Of a DNA stretch of 64,000 nucleotides, positions 34,918-44,183 are shown piece by piece. The stretch is from positions 1 through 64,000 of the forward strand of contig JAOMCO010000001.1 in the NCBI GenBank assembly GCA_028345055.1, in the 5' to 3' direction. Source of the DNA: Candidatus Thioglobus sp. (GTDB lineage Bacteria > Pseudomonadota > Gammaproteobacteria > PS1 > Pseudothioglobaceae). Position 1 is the stretch's first letter. Each line of letters begins with the position of its first letter. Under the pieces are notes generated by a model. That model did not search any database and had not been told where the DNA came from. It saw nothing but the letters and a program-made list of their open reading frames with translations. The position numbers and the translations under genes were made by a program.

Positions 34918-35971
34918 AATAATCCTTGATTGCTGAAATAAGTGTACTATTTTCATTTGGCACACTAACACTGATCCGAATAAAATCTGATAAACCAGAG
35001 TCTGAGGAGAATCCTTTGACTAAGATTCCATTTTCAACTAATGAGTTATGCAATGATTGGGCGTTATCACAATTAATAAGAAGAAAGTTTGTCTGGGAAG
35101 GAAGAACTTTTAACTGAGAAATTGCAGATAGTTCTTCAAAAAGACGCTGTCTTTCTCCAATCAATAGTTCAGCATTTTTTTTAATGCGCTTCTTATCCTT
35201 AAGTAAAAAATTGGCACTTGCTTGAGTAAGTACATTAATGTTGTAAGGGAGTCGTAATTTATTGAGTTGAAGTATCGTCTCCTTACTTCCAATTAAAAGA
35301 CCGAGTCTGAGACCTGCAAAGCCTATTTTTGAAATAGTACGTAAAACTACTAAATTTGAGAAATTAGAAATCTCAGATAAAAAACTTCTATCAGAATAGG
35401 CATAATAGGCTTCATCAAGAACAACCAAAGCCTTCGAAGTCTTAATTATTTCTAGGATTGCATCATAGTCAAATGCATTTCCAGTAGGATTATTTGGATA
35501 GGCAATAAAAATTAGTTTAGGATTTTTACTCTTTATAGTCTGGATTGCCTCACTAAGATTTATATCAAAACTGGAATCAAGCTTGATACCATGATATTTC
35601 AAATGTGCATACTTTGATACCATTTCATACATCACAAAACTTGGTTCAAAGCTCATTATCAGATCGCCCTCATTACAAGCAAGTGCCAATAGTTGTATTA
35701 ATTCATCTGAACCATTTCCAAGAAGAATTTCAGACTCTTTCGAGATATTCATAAGACTTCTCAAAGTATCTTTTAATTTTAATGATTCAGCATCTGGATA
35801 TCTATTAACCTCTGCCTGCTCAATGTATTTGAGAAATTCTCCCATTAAATCGCTAGGGACTCCAAAAGGACTTTCCATTGCATCTAGTTTCAGCAAATTC
35901 TTCGATTCTGGGACATAGTAAGCATTAAGATTCTTTATATCTGATCTTAGCCATTGTTCGATAAAAGTCAT
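34910..35971 (-). CDS. hisC: Histidinol-phosphate aminotransferase
   Basis: HisC transfers an amino group from glutamate to imidazole acetol phosphate. The 353-residue class I/II aminotransferase shows LLGNGSDELIQLL, the AYPNNPTGN motif, DEAYYAY, and the PLP lysine Lys215 in RTISKIGFAGLRLG. Its start overlaps thiD by 4 nt (ATGA) and its end overlaps the NIF3 gene by 8 nt, so the three genes form one compact unit. Confidence 0.94.
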   Translation of the reverse strand: MTFIEQWLRSDIKNLNAYYVPESKNLLKLDAMESPFGVPSDLMGEFLKYIEQAEVNRYPDAESLKLKDTLRSLMNISKESEILLGNGSDELIQLLALACNEGDLIMSFEPSFVMYEMVSKYAHLKYHGIKLDSSFDINLSEAIQTIKSKNPKLIFIAYPNNPTGNAFDYDAILEIIKTSKALVVLDEAYYAYSDRSFLSEISNFSNLVVLRTISKIGFAGLRLGLLIGSKETILQLNKLRLPYNINVLTQASANFLLKDKKRIKKNAELLIGERQRLFEELSAISQLKVLPSQTNFLLINCDNAQSLHNSLVENGILVKGFSSDSGLSDFIRISVSVPNENSTLISAIKDYYG

Positions 35972-36747
35972 TTTGATTTGTAAGGAATCCTGTTGGGATG
36001 ATACTGCATTTTACCAAGCTTTTTTGCAGTTAATAAACATTGGTATGTATAAGAAAGCCCCTGATTGCAGGCATCTTCCACACCTATTCCTTTTGATAAT
36101 AGAGCTGAAATTGCACTAGATAATGTGCAGCCAGATCCATGGAATTTATTTGGTAATTTTTTATATCTAAAGCCTCTAATCAGCTTTGATTTATTATAAA
36201 GTCGGTGCTCAATTTCATTTTCAGAGGAGTCAGAAGTGGTCACTAGCACCCAAGAGCAATTTAGACTTTTAACAGCCTCTTGCTCACTCAAACCTGGAGC
36301 TAAAAGGCTTAGCTCTTGTAAATTTGGAGTTATTAATTTACTTATAGGAAAGAGATAATTCTTCATCGCCTCGATCATCTTATTTGAACTTAAATTTTCT
36401 TGAGTTCCTGATATTAGTATTGGGTCAACAACAACATTAGATATATTTTGCTCATTAATCAATCTAGCTATAGTTTTTATTTGACTTGCAGAAGCCAATA
36501 GACCTATTTTCACTGTATTAAATAAAATATCCTCAACAATTAGATTAAATTGCTTAACTAAAAGACTATCTTTGATAGCATCAATTGAGTCTACTTTTTG
36601 AGTATTTTGAGCAGTTAAAGAAGTAACAATTGGAAGTGCAACAAGTCCAAATTGTTTTAGAGTTTCAATATCTGCAGAAATTCCCGCAGCACCTGATGGG
36701 TCAAGCCCTGAAAATAATAATACTGAATCGGCTTTTGGCCTATCCAT
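35968..36747 (-). CDS. thiD: Hydroxymethylpyrimidine/phosphomethylpyrimidine kinase ThiD
   Basis: ThiD phosphorylates HMP twice for thiamine synthesis. The 259-residue ribokinase-fold protein has SGLDPSGAAGISADIETLKQ at the N-terminus, VVDPILISGTQ, TPNLQE, and the catalytic HGSGCTLSSAISA near the C-terminus. No TPP riboswitch or thiE/thiC is nearby. With ThiD alone, the cell may salvage HMP rather than make it, although genes elsewhere could complete the route. It follows dsbA by 3 nt. Confidence 0.93.
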   Translation of the reverse strand: MDRPKADSVLLFSGLDPSGAAGISADIETLKQFGLVALPIVTSLTAQNTQKVDSIDAIKDSLLVKQFNLIVEDILFNTVKIGLLASASQIKTIARLINEQNISNVVVDPILISGTQENLSSNKMIEAMKNYLFPISKLITPNLQELSLLAPGLSEQEAVKSLNCSWVLVTTSDSSENEIEHRLYNKSKLIRGFRYKKLPNKFHGSGCTLSSAISALLSKGIGVEDACNQGLSYTYQCLLTAKKLGKMQYHPNRIPYKSK

Positions 36748-36750
36748 TTA

Positions 36751-37389
36751 TTATTGGCTTTCTTTTTGAATTAAATAATCGATTACTTCAAAAATCTTCT
36801 TTTCACTACCAGCACTAGTTGCATTCACTATATACTTTCCATTTACAATAAAAGCAGGAACGCCAGTTATACGATATTTATATGTATTGGCTTTTGCTTT
36901 ATTAACTGCAACCTTAACTGGAAATGATTCATAAACCTTATTAGCTTTGTCTTCATTAACTCCATTTAATGAAAGCCATGTCACAAAATCTTGCTGAGTT
37001 TTAAAGTTTAATTTCTGAATATGGATTGCATTGAATAAAGCAGAATGTAATCGATCAAGCTCGCCGAGCTCCTCTAAAACATAATAAAAAGTAGATCCGT
37101 ACTCCCATCCTGGAAAAACTGCTGGCTGAAGTACTAATTGAGCAGAACTATCCATTGTTTGCATCCAATCTTCCAGCATTGGATGAACAGAGAAGCAATG
37201 AGGGCAAAAATACCAAAATAACTCTCTGACTTCAACCTTCTCTCCCGTTTCAGTTTCTACAGGCTTATCTATAACTATAAAATTTTTACCTTCAACAAAC
37301 TCTGCCTGAGAGGCGTTAGTAAAGAATACAAAAATTGATATAGCTATTACAGAGGTTAGAGCAGTAATTTTTTTCATATTATTTGTCAT
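36751..37389 (-). CDS. dsbA: Thiol:disulfide interchange protein DsbA
   Basis: This periplasmic oxidoreductase introduces disulfide bonds into exported proteins. A signal peptide covers about residues 5-29 and ends NASQA. The active site FWYFCPHCFSVHP has Cys62 and Cys65, and the cis-Pro loop is ITGVPAF. The 212-residue length matches E. coli DsbA. Two ATGs four codons apart (37389 and 37377) are both possible starts, neither with a clear ribosome site. It heads the thiD-hisC-NIF3 unit. Confidence 0.93.
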   Translation of the reverse strand: MTNNMKKITALTSVIAISIFVFFTNASQAEFVEGKNFIVIDKPVETETGEKVEVRELFWYFCPHCFSVHPMLEDWMQTMDSSAQLVLQPAVFPGWEYGSTFYYVLEELGELDRLHSALFNAIHIQKLNFKTQQDFVTWLSLNGVNEDKANKVYESFPVKVAVNKAKANTYKYRITGVPAFIVNGKYIVNATSAGSEKKIFEVIDYLIQKESQ

Positions 37390-37480
37390 TATGAGTTCAA
37401 AATAAATTATAGTGAAATTCGATTATGAACACTAATTATTTAACTGAAAATTCTATTTAAGTGAACGAATTTCATGAATT

Positions 37481-37975
37481 TTAATTATATAGTTTATCGA
37501 TATTATACTTGTTCAATTCAAAAACATTATTGCTCTCAAAATTTTCCCAAAGCTCAAGATATGAAACACCTTTTTCAGGATGAATTCCATAAGGATTTAA
37601 TTCTAATAGTGGAGCAAGTACAAATGCATATCTAAAAATATCTTTTCGAGGAATATTAAATTTTTCATCAATAATATCGGCATAAATAACAAGATCGAGA
37701 TCAATAATTCGTGATGAAAATTTTGGTTGTGCTCTATTTCTTCCTAGGGAGTCTTCAATTTGATGCAAGATATCTAAAACTTCAGAAATTTTTTTTGAAG
37801 TTTCAACATTTACACCAATATTATAAAAATCATTACCTTCAAAACCCTCAGAAGGACTCTCAAATAGTGAAGAAATTATAATTTTATCAAATGAAGATTC
37901 AAGCTGCCCCAATGCTGATCTAATATTTTTTCGTCTATCTAAATTTGACCCTATATTGAGATGCAATAGACTCAT
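37481..37975 (-). CDS. folK: HMP-dihydropterin pyrophosphokinase FolK
   Basis: FolK moves pyrophosphate from ATP to 6-hydroxymethyl-7,8-dihydropterin in folate synthesis. The 164-residue protein contains LNIGSNLDRRKNI, YNIGVNVET, LGRNRAQPKFSSRIIDLDLVIY and the IPRKDIFRYAFVLAPLLEL segment, all diagnostic. It overlaps folB by one base in a TAATG junction, so the two folate genes are coupled. Confidence 0.95.
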   Translation of the reverse strand: MSLLHLNIGSNLDRRKNIRSALGQLESSFDKIIISSLFESPSEGFEGNDFYNIGVNVETSKKISEVLDILHQIEDSLGRNRAQPKFSSRIIDLDLVIYADIIDEKFNIPRKDIFRYAFVLAPLLELNPYGIHPEKGVSYLELWENFESNNVFELNKYNIDKLYN

Positions 37976-38328
37976 TACTCTTTATTCCTCTCTATAATAA
38001 CTCCAACTCCACTAGCGCCAGTAATTGCCTCACCTTTGTTGAGAGTTAACTTAACCCACTGAACATCAAACTCAGTAAGAATAATCTGACAAATTTTCTC
38101 TGCTAAAGTTTCTACTAACTCAAACTTAGAATCTCTAACAAAACTTGCCACCCTTTTACAAACACTTTTATAGTTAAGTGCCTGATCAATATGATCAGTT
38201 TTAGCAGCTGCAGCTATATCAGATGACATTTCAATATCAAGGACTATATCTTGACGTATTTTCTTCTCCCAATCATAAATACCTATTACAGTATCAACTT
38301 TTAGGCCTTCAACAAAAACAATATCCAT
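37975..38328 (-). CDS. folB: Dihydroneopterin aldolase FolB
   Basis: FolB cleaves dihydroneopterin to 6-hydroxymethyl-dihydropterin and glycolaldehyde, the step before FolK. The 117-residue T-fold protein has GIYDWEKKIRQDIVLDIEM, DHIDQALNYKSVCKRV, and a C-terminal VKLTLNKGEAITGASGVGV. The catalytic residues sit in the usual places. It is first in the folB-folK pair and divergent from plsY. Confidence 0.94.
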   Translation of the reverse strand: MDIVFVEGLKVDTVIGIYDWEKKIRQDIVLDIEMSSDIAAAAKTDHIDQALNYKSVCKRVASFVRDSKFELVETLAEKICQIILTEFDVQWVKLTLNKGEAITGASGVGVIIERNKE

Positions 38329-38461
38329 AATTAATATATTTTTAAAAAATAGTAATATGATACCTTTGTGATATCAACTTAAAACCACAATAAAATGTTT
38401 TCATTGATATAATTTGCAGCTAATAAGATTTATATTTTTCAAAAGAATCTAGGAGTATTGC

Positions 38462-39043
38462 TTGTTTTATTTTTTAATTTGTAGCTATTTATTGGGATCA
38501 ATATCTAGTGCTATTATTATTTGCAAAATCTGCAACTTGCCTGACCCTAGAACAAAAGGCTCAAAAAATCCAGGCGCCACAAATGTTCTTAGAATTGGTG
38601 GTAAATTTATAGCTGCTTTTGTTCTAATATTTGATGGCCTTAAGGGAGCTTTCCCAGTTATCATTGCTCATTATTATGGATATAATTTATTTGATTTAAC
38701 GATTATTCTCCTATGTGCTTTTCTTGGTCATGTATTTCCAGTCTATTACCGATTTAAAGGTGGTAAAGGAGTAGCAACCTATCTAGGCGGCCTAATAGGA
38801 ATAAGTTTTTTTGTAGGACTAACGTTTTCAATTATTTGGCTTATTGTTGCAAAAGTTATGAAAGTATCATCTATAGCAGCATTAACAGCAACGGTTCTTT
38901 CTCCAATTTATTTTTATTTCATTACCACACATGATGTAAGAGCCACATTGATTATATTTCTTATCAATCTTTTTATATACTTTACCCATCGAGAAAATAT
39001 TAGAAGAATTATGAATGGAGAAGAGGGAGTAATAGGCTCCTAA
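38462..39043 (+). CDS. plsY: Glycerol-3-phosphate acyltransferase PlsY
   Basis: PlsY transfers an acyl group from acyl phosphate to glycerol-3-phosphate in the inner membrane. The 193-residue protein has five or so helices and the three family motifs: LGSISSA at the N-terminus, KGSKNPGATNVLR, and FKGGKGVATYLGGL. The start is TTG, with AGGAG 6 nt upstream at 38451-38455 deciding it; no ATG is available. It is convergent with the ABC-2 permease, 5 nt away. Confidence 0.95.
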   Translation: MFYFLICSYLLGSISSAIIICKICNLPDPRTKGSKNPGATNVLRIGGKFIAAFVLIFDGLKGAFPVIIAHYYGYNLFDLTIILLCAFLGHVFPVYYRFKGGKGVATYLGGLIGISFFVGLTFSIIWLIVAKVMKVSSIAALTATVLSPIYFYFITTHDVRATLIIFLINLFIYFTHRENIRRIMNGEEGVIGS

Positions 39044-39048
39044 AACCC

Positions 39049-39810
39049 TTACTCTGTCTTAATACTTACACCACGATTTAATAATGCATTGGCTAAAAGA
39101 GCAAGGATAATTATCATTAAGATAGGCACTAAAAAGGCCTTCCATAGTTCAACAGATCCTATACCTAGAAAACCTAATCTGAATGCATCCATCATGTAAT
39201 AAATTGGGTTGAATGCTGATAAAGTTCTCCAAAAACTTGGCAAAATATCAATACTATAGAACATTCCACCTAAATAAGTAAGTGGCAATAGAACAAAGTT
39301 TGGAATAATTGAAATATCGTCAAAAGTTCTAGCAAAAACTGCATTAATAAATCCAGCTAGTGCAAACATAACTGAGGTCAATAAAAAAGTTATAGTAATA
39401 ATTATTATGCTAAAAGTTTTGATTTCAACAAAAAAAGAAATTGTAAAAGTTACGGCCAAACCTACACAAAAACCTCTTGCAATTCCTCCACTCACAAATC
39501 CAAGTAAAATAATCCAATTAGGGGTAGTTGAAACTAGAAGCTCCTCAAAGCTATTATTATATTTAGTCATAAAAAAAGATGAAACAGTATTAGCATAAGA
39601 CTGCATAATCACTGTCATTAATATAATTCCAGGCACGATGAAATCGATATAATCTATCCCCTGCATTTGACCTATTCTTCCACCCATTAAACCACCAAAG
39701 ATAAGTAAATATAATGAAGTTGTTATTACTGGAGGAATAATTGTTTGAACCCAAATCCTAACAAACCTTAGTATTTCCTTAGTGACAATGGTTTTGTATG
39801 CAATCCACAT
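39049..39810 (-). CDS. ABC-2 type exporter permease (YadH-like)
   Basis: This is a 253-residue inner membrane protein with six predicted helices. The ABC-2 permease pattern is present: GGLMGGRIGQMQGIDYIDFIVPGIILM and the late LPLTYLGGMFYSIDILPSFWR segment. It pairs with the ATPase gene 6 nt upstream on the same strand. E. coli YadG/YadH is the closest named pair that I recognise; the exported substrate is unknown. Confidence 0.9.
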   Translation of the reverse strand: MWIAYKTIVTKEILRFVRIWVQTIIPPVITTSLYLLIFGGLMGGRIGQMQGIDYIDFIVPGIILMTVIMQSYANTVSSFFMTKYNNSFEELLVSTTPNWIILLGFVSGGIARGFCVGLAVTFTISFFVEIKTFSIIIITITFLLTSVMFALAGFINAVFARTFDDISIIPNFVLLPLTYLGGMFYSIDILPSFWRTLSAFNPIYYMMDAFRLGFLGIGSVELWKAFLVPILMIIILALLANALLNRGVSIKTE

Positions 39811-39816
39811 ATAAAT

Positions 39817-40725
39817 TTAACTTGTAAGTGATAAAAAAAGTGACTCTAGTCTGTTTTGAGAGCTTCTAAGATGTGATACATTAATATTTTGACCTGATAA
39901 TGCTGAAACTACATCAGATATTGAAACTTCTTCTCCTTGTGAAACCTGCAAAGTGTTTTCATCTAATACCTCACAGTCACAATGACTTATTTCAATAGGG
40001 CTGGATATTTTCTCAATTGTATCAATAATTATTACCTGTCTTTTTGCTTTGGCAAGAAGCTTTTTCATATTTGATTGTTCTACTAATTCGCCATTATTGA
40101 GAATAGCAATATTTCTGCATAAAGATTCAGCCTCTTCTAAGTAATGAGTTGTTAATATGATGGTCATTCCATCATTATTTAATTGAGTTAGGTATTGCCA
40201 CATTGATTGACGAATCTCAACATCAACTCCTGCAGTTGGCTCATCCAATATAAGAATTTTTGGTTTATGAATTAACGCTCTTGCAAGCATTAATCGCCTT
40301 TTCATACCTCCTGATAATGACTGAGCAACATCAAACCTCCTATCCCAAAGCTCCATTTTTTTTAATAAAACTTCTGCTTGAATTTTAGCTTCTTTTCTTG
40401 AAATACCATAGTATCCTGCCTGGTTTATTAAAATTTCAATATTGGGCTCATGGGGATTAAAATTAAACTCCTGAGGCATTAGCCCAATCATTTTCTTTAC
40501 CTCATTAGAATATTTTTTTTGATTCAAACCATTTATAGTAACTTCACCTGAAGTGCTTTTTAATAACCCTGAAATAATCCCAATTGCAGTAGTTTTTCCA
40601 GCTCCATTGGAGCCTAGCAATGCAAAGAAATCTCCCTCTTTGACCTTTAGATTAACTCCTTTTAAGGCCTCAAGATTATTTGAATATGTTTTAGCTAAAT
40701 GATCTGTTGAAAGAGCTAGTTGCAT
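39817..40725 (-). CDS. ABC exporter ATPase (YadG-like)
   Basis: This 302-residue ATPase has Walker A GSNGAGKTT, signature SLSGGMKRRLMLARAL, Walker B ILILDEPTAGVD, and switch His in LTTHYLEEAE. These are typical of ABC-2 exporters. The C-terminal 80 residues form the variable domain seen in this class. It is cotranscribed with the permease that follows. Divergent from aceF across a 156-nt gap. Confidence 0.92.
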   Translation of the reverse strand: MQLALSTDHLAKTYSNNLEALKGVNLKVKEGDFFALLGSNGAGKTTAIGIISGLLKSTSGEVTINGLNQKKYSNEVKKMIGLMPQEFNFNPHEPNIEILINQAGYYGISRKEAKIQAEVLLKKMELWDRRFDVAQSLSGGMKRRLMLARALIHKPKILILDEPTAGVDVEIRQSMWQYLTQLNNDGMTIILTTHYLEEAESLCRNIAILNNGELVEQSNMKKLLAKAKRQVIIIDTIEKISSPIEISHCDCEVLDENTLQVSQGEEVSISDVVSALSGQNINVSHLRSSQNRLESLFLSLTS

Positions 40726-40881
40726 AGTATTTATGTTAAGAGGAAGAAAAAATAAAACATAATAACAATAAAAATAAATTAGGGTTTTTATTTTTAAATA
40801 AATTTTAACATTTAACGCCTTTATTAGACTAAATTTGGGATAATTAGATGTATCAATTTTAAAGCTATTTAACTAGTCCAT

Positions 40882-42102
40882 ATGCCTACTCAAAAAAATG
40901 TAGAGTTGCCAGATATAGGTGATTTTGACGCAGTAGATATTATTGAAGTTCTTGTAAAAATCGGAGATACTGTTAATGAAAATGACAGCATTATTACTCT
41001 TGAGACAGATAAAGCTACAATGGAAATTCCAGCTCCTTTTTCTGGGAAGGTTAGCAGCTTATCGGTAAAAGTAGGAGACAAAGTTGCCAAAGGTGATCTC
41101 ATACTGATCCTTGAGAGTGAATCTAATCTATCAGAAGATATTAAAGAAGAAACTCCTTCTACTGAAGAAGTAAATCAAGTCAGTGAAGATAATGTTGCAG
41201 AAAATACTTTGACTGCAAATAAGAGTGAAACAGATCATAAAGAAGAAATTTCGTTAAGTTCAGGTTCAGATTATCACGCATCACCATCTATACGGAAATT
41301 AGCCAGGGAGCTGGGTGTAAATCTCTCTGGAATAAATGGAAGTGGTAAAAAAGGAAGAATTCTTGAAGAAGACTTAAAATCCTTCGTTAAAAAACTTGTA
41401 ACTGAAGGGAATACTGTTGAAGAGGTAGAAGTAATTCCTTTATCTAGGATTAAGAAACTTTCTGGTAAGCATCTTTCTAATGCATGGACTTCAATTCCTC
41501 ATGTGACTCAGTTTGATGAGGTAAATATAGATCAATTAGAAAAATTTCGTAAAAATCAAAAAGAAAAAAATATCAAATTAAGTCCGCTTGTTTTTATTAT
41601 GAAAGCTGTGGTTCAAGTATTAAAGCGTTACCCAAACTTTAATGCCTCTCTAGATGAAAGTGGAGAGAATCTGATCTTAAAAAAATACTTCAATCTTGGG
41701 ATTGCAGTTGATACGCCTAATGGTCTTGTTGTTCCAGTCATTAAAGATGTAGGAAAGAAATCTCTTATGGAGCTTTCTGAGGAGCTTATAGAGATTTCCG
41801 AAAGGGCTAGAGAAGGAAAACTAGATTCTAGTGAAATGAAGGGTGCGGGTTTTACTATCTCAAGCTTAGGTGGAATTGGTGGAACTCATTTCACACCTAT
41901 TATTAACTCACCAGAAGTAGCAATTTTAGGGGTCTCAAGAACTCAAATAAAACCTGTTTGGAATGGTAACTCTTTTGAGCCATCATCAATGATTCCTCTA
42001 GCTCTATCTTATGATCACAGAGTAATCGATGGAGCCGAAGGTGCAAGATTTATGGTTGAATTAAATCAGGTCTTACGTAATATTATGGAGATGTTGTTAT
42101 GA
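40882..42102 (+). CDS. aceF: Dihydrolipoamide acetyltransferase (E2) with a single lipoyl domain
   Basis: The E2 core of a 2-oxoacid dehydrogenase complex moves the acyl group to CoA. Domains in order: one lipoyl domain with Lys44 in ETDKATMEI, an acidic linker, an E3/E1-binding domain at about 133-167 (SPSIRKLARELGV), and the catalytic domain with DHRVIDG (His379, Asp383). The sequence resembles pyruvate E2, but at 406 residues it has one lipoyl domain against three in E. coli. lpd overlaps it by 4 nt. The E1 gene aceE is not adjacent. Confidence 0.9.
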   Translation: MPTQKNVELPDIGDFDAVDIIEVLVKIGDTVNENDSIITLETDKATMEIPAPFSGKVSSLSVKVGDKVAKGDLILILESESNLSEDIKEETPSTEEVNQVSEDNVAENTLTANKSETDHKEEISLSSGSDYHASPSIRKLARELGVNLSGINGSGKKGRILEEDLKSFVKKLVTEGNTVEEVEVIPLSRIKKLSGKHLSNAWTSIPHVTQFDEVNIDQLEKFRKNQKEKNIKLSPLVFIMKAVVQVLKRYPNFNASLDESGENLILKKYFNLGIAVDTPNGLVVPVIKDVGKKSLMELSEELIEISERAREGKLDSSEMKGAGFTISSLGGIGGTHFTPIINSPEVAILGVSRTQIKPVWNGNSFEPSSMIPLALSYDHRVIDGAEGARFMVELNQVLRNIMEMLL

Positions 42103-43505
42103 TTAAAACTCAAGTTTTAGTTATGGGTTCAGGCCCTGGAGGTTATACAGCAGCATTTAGAGCTGCAGACTTAGGTAAAGAGGTTACTCTTATAGAGCGT
42201 TATGATTCTTTAGGAGGGGTTTGTTTAAATGTTGGATGCATCCCCTCTAAGTCACTTCTTCATACGGCAGAAGTAATCAATGAATCAAAGCATGCTAGTG
42301 AGCTTGGAGTAACTTTTTCCAAGCCAAAAATTGATCTTGAAGGCGTTAAAAAAAATACAAATAGCATTGTCAATAAGCTTACCGGTGGAATACAGGCACT
42401 TGCAAAAGCCCGAAAGGTTAAGGTTATTAATGGCTATGCAAAATTTCTTTCAAAAAATCAAGTTTCACTTGATGGGACAGACGAAGTGATTGAATTTGAT
42501 CAATGCATTATATCTGTTGGCTCAAGAGTAACAAAATTTCCAATGTTTCCATTTGCAGATGATCGAGTCATGGACTCAACTGATGCTCTGCTATTGGATG
42601 AAATACCAAAAAGAATGTTGGTAGTTGGAGGTGGAATTATTGGTCTTGAGATGGCAACAATTTATGATGCTCTTGGAAGTGAAATTACAATTGTTGAGCT
42701 TGGACCTCAAATTATTCCAGCCGCTGATAAAGATATTGTTAATCCTCTATTTAAGAAAGCAAAGAAAAACTATGCCAATATTTTCTTAAATACTCAAGTT
42801 ACATCAATGAGTGCACTTAAAAAAGGCATAAAAGTTGAGTTTGAAGGTAAGGATGCTCCCAAAACTGATACATTTGATAAAGTTTTAATAGCTGTTGGCA
42901 GAACCCCTAATGGAAACCTGATTGATGCGGATAAAGCTGGAGTTCAAATCAATGATAATGGCTTTATTGAAACAGATAAACAAATGAAAACAAATGTTGA
43001 AAATATTTTTGCAATTGGTGATGTTGTAGGTCAACCAATGCTCGCCCACAAAGCAGTTCATGAAGCTAAAGTTGCTGCAGAAGTTATCTGTGGACAAAAA
43101 TCAGGCTTTGATGTTCTAACTATTCCATCTGTTGCATACACTGATCCAGAAGTTGCTTGGACAGGAAAAACTGAGAAAGAATTAAAAGATGAGGGCGTTA
43201 ATTTTGAAAAAGGTGTTTTTCCATGGGCTGCATCAGGTCGAAGTTTGAGTATAGGAAGAAGTGAAGGGGTATCAAAAGCGCTATTTGATTCAAAATCAGG
43301 TAAGATTCTTGGCATGGGTATTTGTGGCACTAATGCTGGTGATTTAATATCTGAGGCTAGCTTAGCAATTGAAATGGGTTGTGATATGAGTGATATCGCT
43401 TTAACAATTCATGCTCATCCTACTCTATCTGAAACCACTGGCTTTGCTGCAGAGATGGCTGAAGGGACAATTACAGATTTAATGCCGCCAAGGAAAAGAA
43501 AATAG
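42099..43505 (+). CDS. lpdA: Dihydrolipoyl dehydrogenase (E3)
   Basis: E3 reoxidises dihydrolipoamide with NAD+ for the pyruvate and 2-oxoglutarate complexes and the glycine cleavage system. The 468-residue protein has the FAD motif GSGPGGYTAAF, the redox pair Cys42/Cys47 in GGVCLNVGCIPS, the NAD motif GGGIIGLEMA and the C-terminal catalytic AHPTLSET with its His. It overlaps aceF by ATGA. The gene is plainly intact. It could also serve the GcvT-type chemistry at 55 kb. Confidence 0.96.
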   Translation: MIKTQVLVMGSGPGGYTAAFRAADLGKEVTLIERYDSLGGVCLNVGCIPSKSLLHTAEVINESKHASELGVTFSKPKIDLEGVKKNTNSIVNKLTGGIQALAKARKVKVINGYAKFLSKNQVSLDGTDEVIEFDQCIISVGSRVTKFPMFPFADDRVMDSTDALLLDEIPKRMLVVGGGIIGLEMATIYDALGSEITIVELGPQIIPAADKDIVNPLFKKAKKNYANIFLNTQVTSMSALKKGIKVEFEGKDAPKTDTFDKVLIAVGRTPNGNLIDADKAGVQINDNGFIETDKQMKTNVENIFAIGDVVGQPMLAHKAVHEAKVAAEVICGQKSGFDVLTIPSVAYTDPEVAWTGKTEKELKDEGVNFEKGVFPWAASGRSLSIGRSEGVSKALFDSKSGKILGMGICGTNAGDLISEASLAIEMGCDMSDIALTIHAHPTLSETTGFAAEMAEGTITDLMPPRKRK

Positions 43506-43512
43506 GTTTCAT

Positions 43513-44166
43513 ATGGATATTAAGCAAGCAAGAAAAAACGTTATTGAGCAGCAAATTAGGCCCTGGGGTGGACTTAATGTTCGAGCAAACCAAGCCTTAT
43601 CGGAAATCCCAAGAGAAAAGTTTGTTCCTGAAGAGTACCAACAGCTGGTATTTGCAGATATTGAAATACCTCTTAATGCATTTGACAAGATGCTATCACC
43701 TAAAATTGAAGGTAGAATTTTAGATAGTCTTGATCTTCAGGGATATGAAGATGTTCTAGAAGTTGGGACTGGTAGTGGTTATTTGGCTTCGGTTCTAGCT
43801 AAATTATCTCAATCAGTTAAATCTATTGAAATAGAGAAGAAGCTTTATGAACTTGCAAAAGAAAATATCAAAAAATTAAAGCTCAAAAATATCAGTCTTG
43901 TGAATAGTGATTTTGTGTGTTCAGATTTTGAAGAAGAACAGTTTGATGCTATTGTTATAAGCTCTGCACTCTCTTCAATTGAAGATGATTTAAAAAAACT
44001 TCTTAAGGTAGGCGGCAAGTTATTTGTTGTAGTTGGATCAAAAAATCAAATGCATGCCACATTGGTTTCAAGAAAAAGTAAACTTGATTGGCAATCCAAA
44101 TCTTTATTTGAAACACATCTAGAATTTATGAAAGGTCATGAACCAGTCAAAGAATTCTCTTTTTAG
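43513..44166 (+). CDS. pcm: Protein-L-isoaspartate O-methyltransferase family protein
   Basis: PCMT repairs isoaspartyl residues in ageing proteins with SAM. The 217-residue protein has the SAM motif VLEVGTGSGYLASVLA, preceded by IPREKFVPEEYQ and the DKMLSPKIEGRIL segment, all family features. The usual ISQPYIVA-type substrate motif is altered to MLSPKIEG. This occurs in a protein branch often next to tolC, so a strict PCMT activity is likely but not certain. It lies 7 nt after lpdA and 17 nt before the RND gene. Confidence 0.85.
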   Translation: MDIKQARKNVIEQQIRPWGGLNVRANQALSEIPREKFVPEEYQQLVFADIEIPLNAFDKMLSPKIEGRILDSLDLQGYEDVLEVGTGSGYLASVLAKLSQSVKSIEIEKKLYELAKENIKKLKLKNISLVNSDFVCSDFEEEQFDAIVISSALSSIEDDLKKLLKVGGKLFVVVGSKNQMHATLVSRKSKLDWQSKSLFETHLEFMKGHEPVKEFSF

Positions 44167-44183
44167 AGTTGTAATAGGCTTAG

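Noticed and set aside
36748-37480. TPP riboswitch upstream of thiD.
   Set aside because: thiD directly follows dsbA with a 3-nt gap, and no THI-box-like sequence is seen before dsbA.
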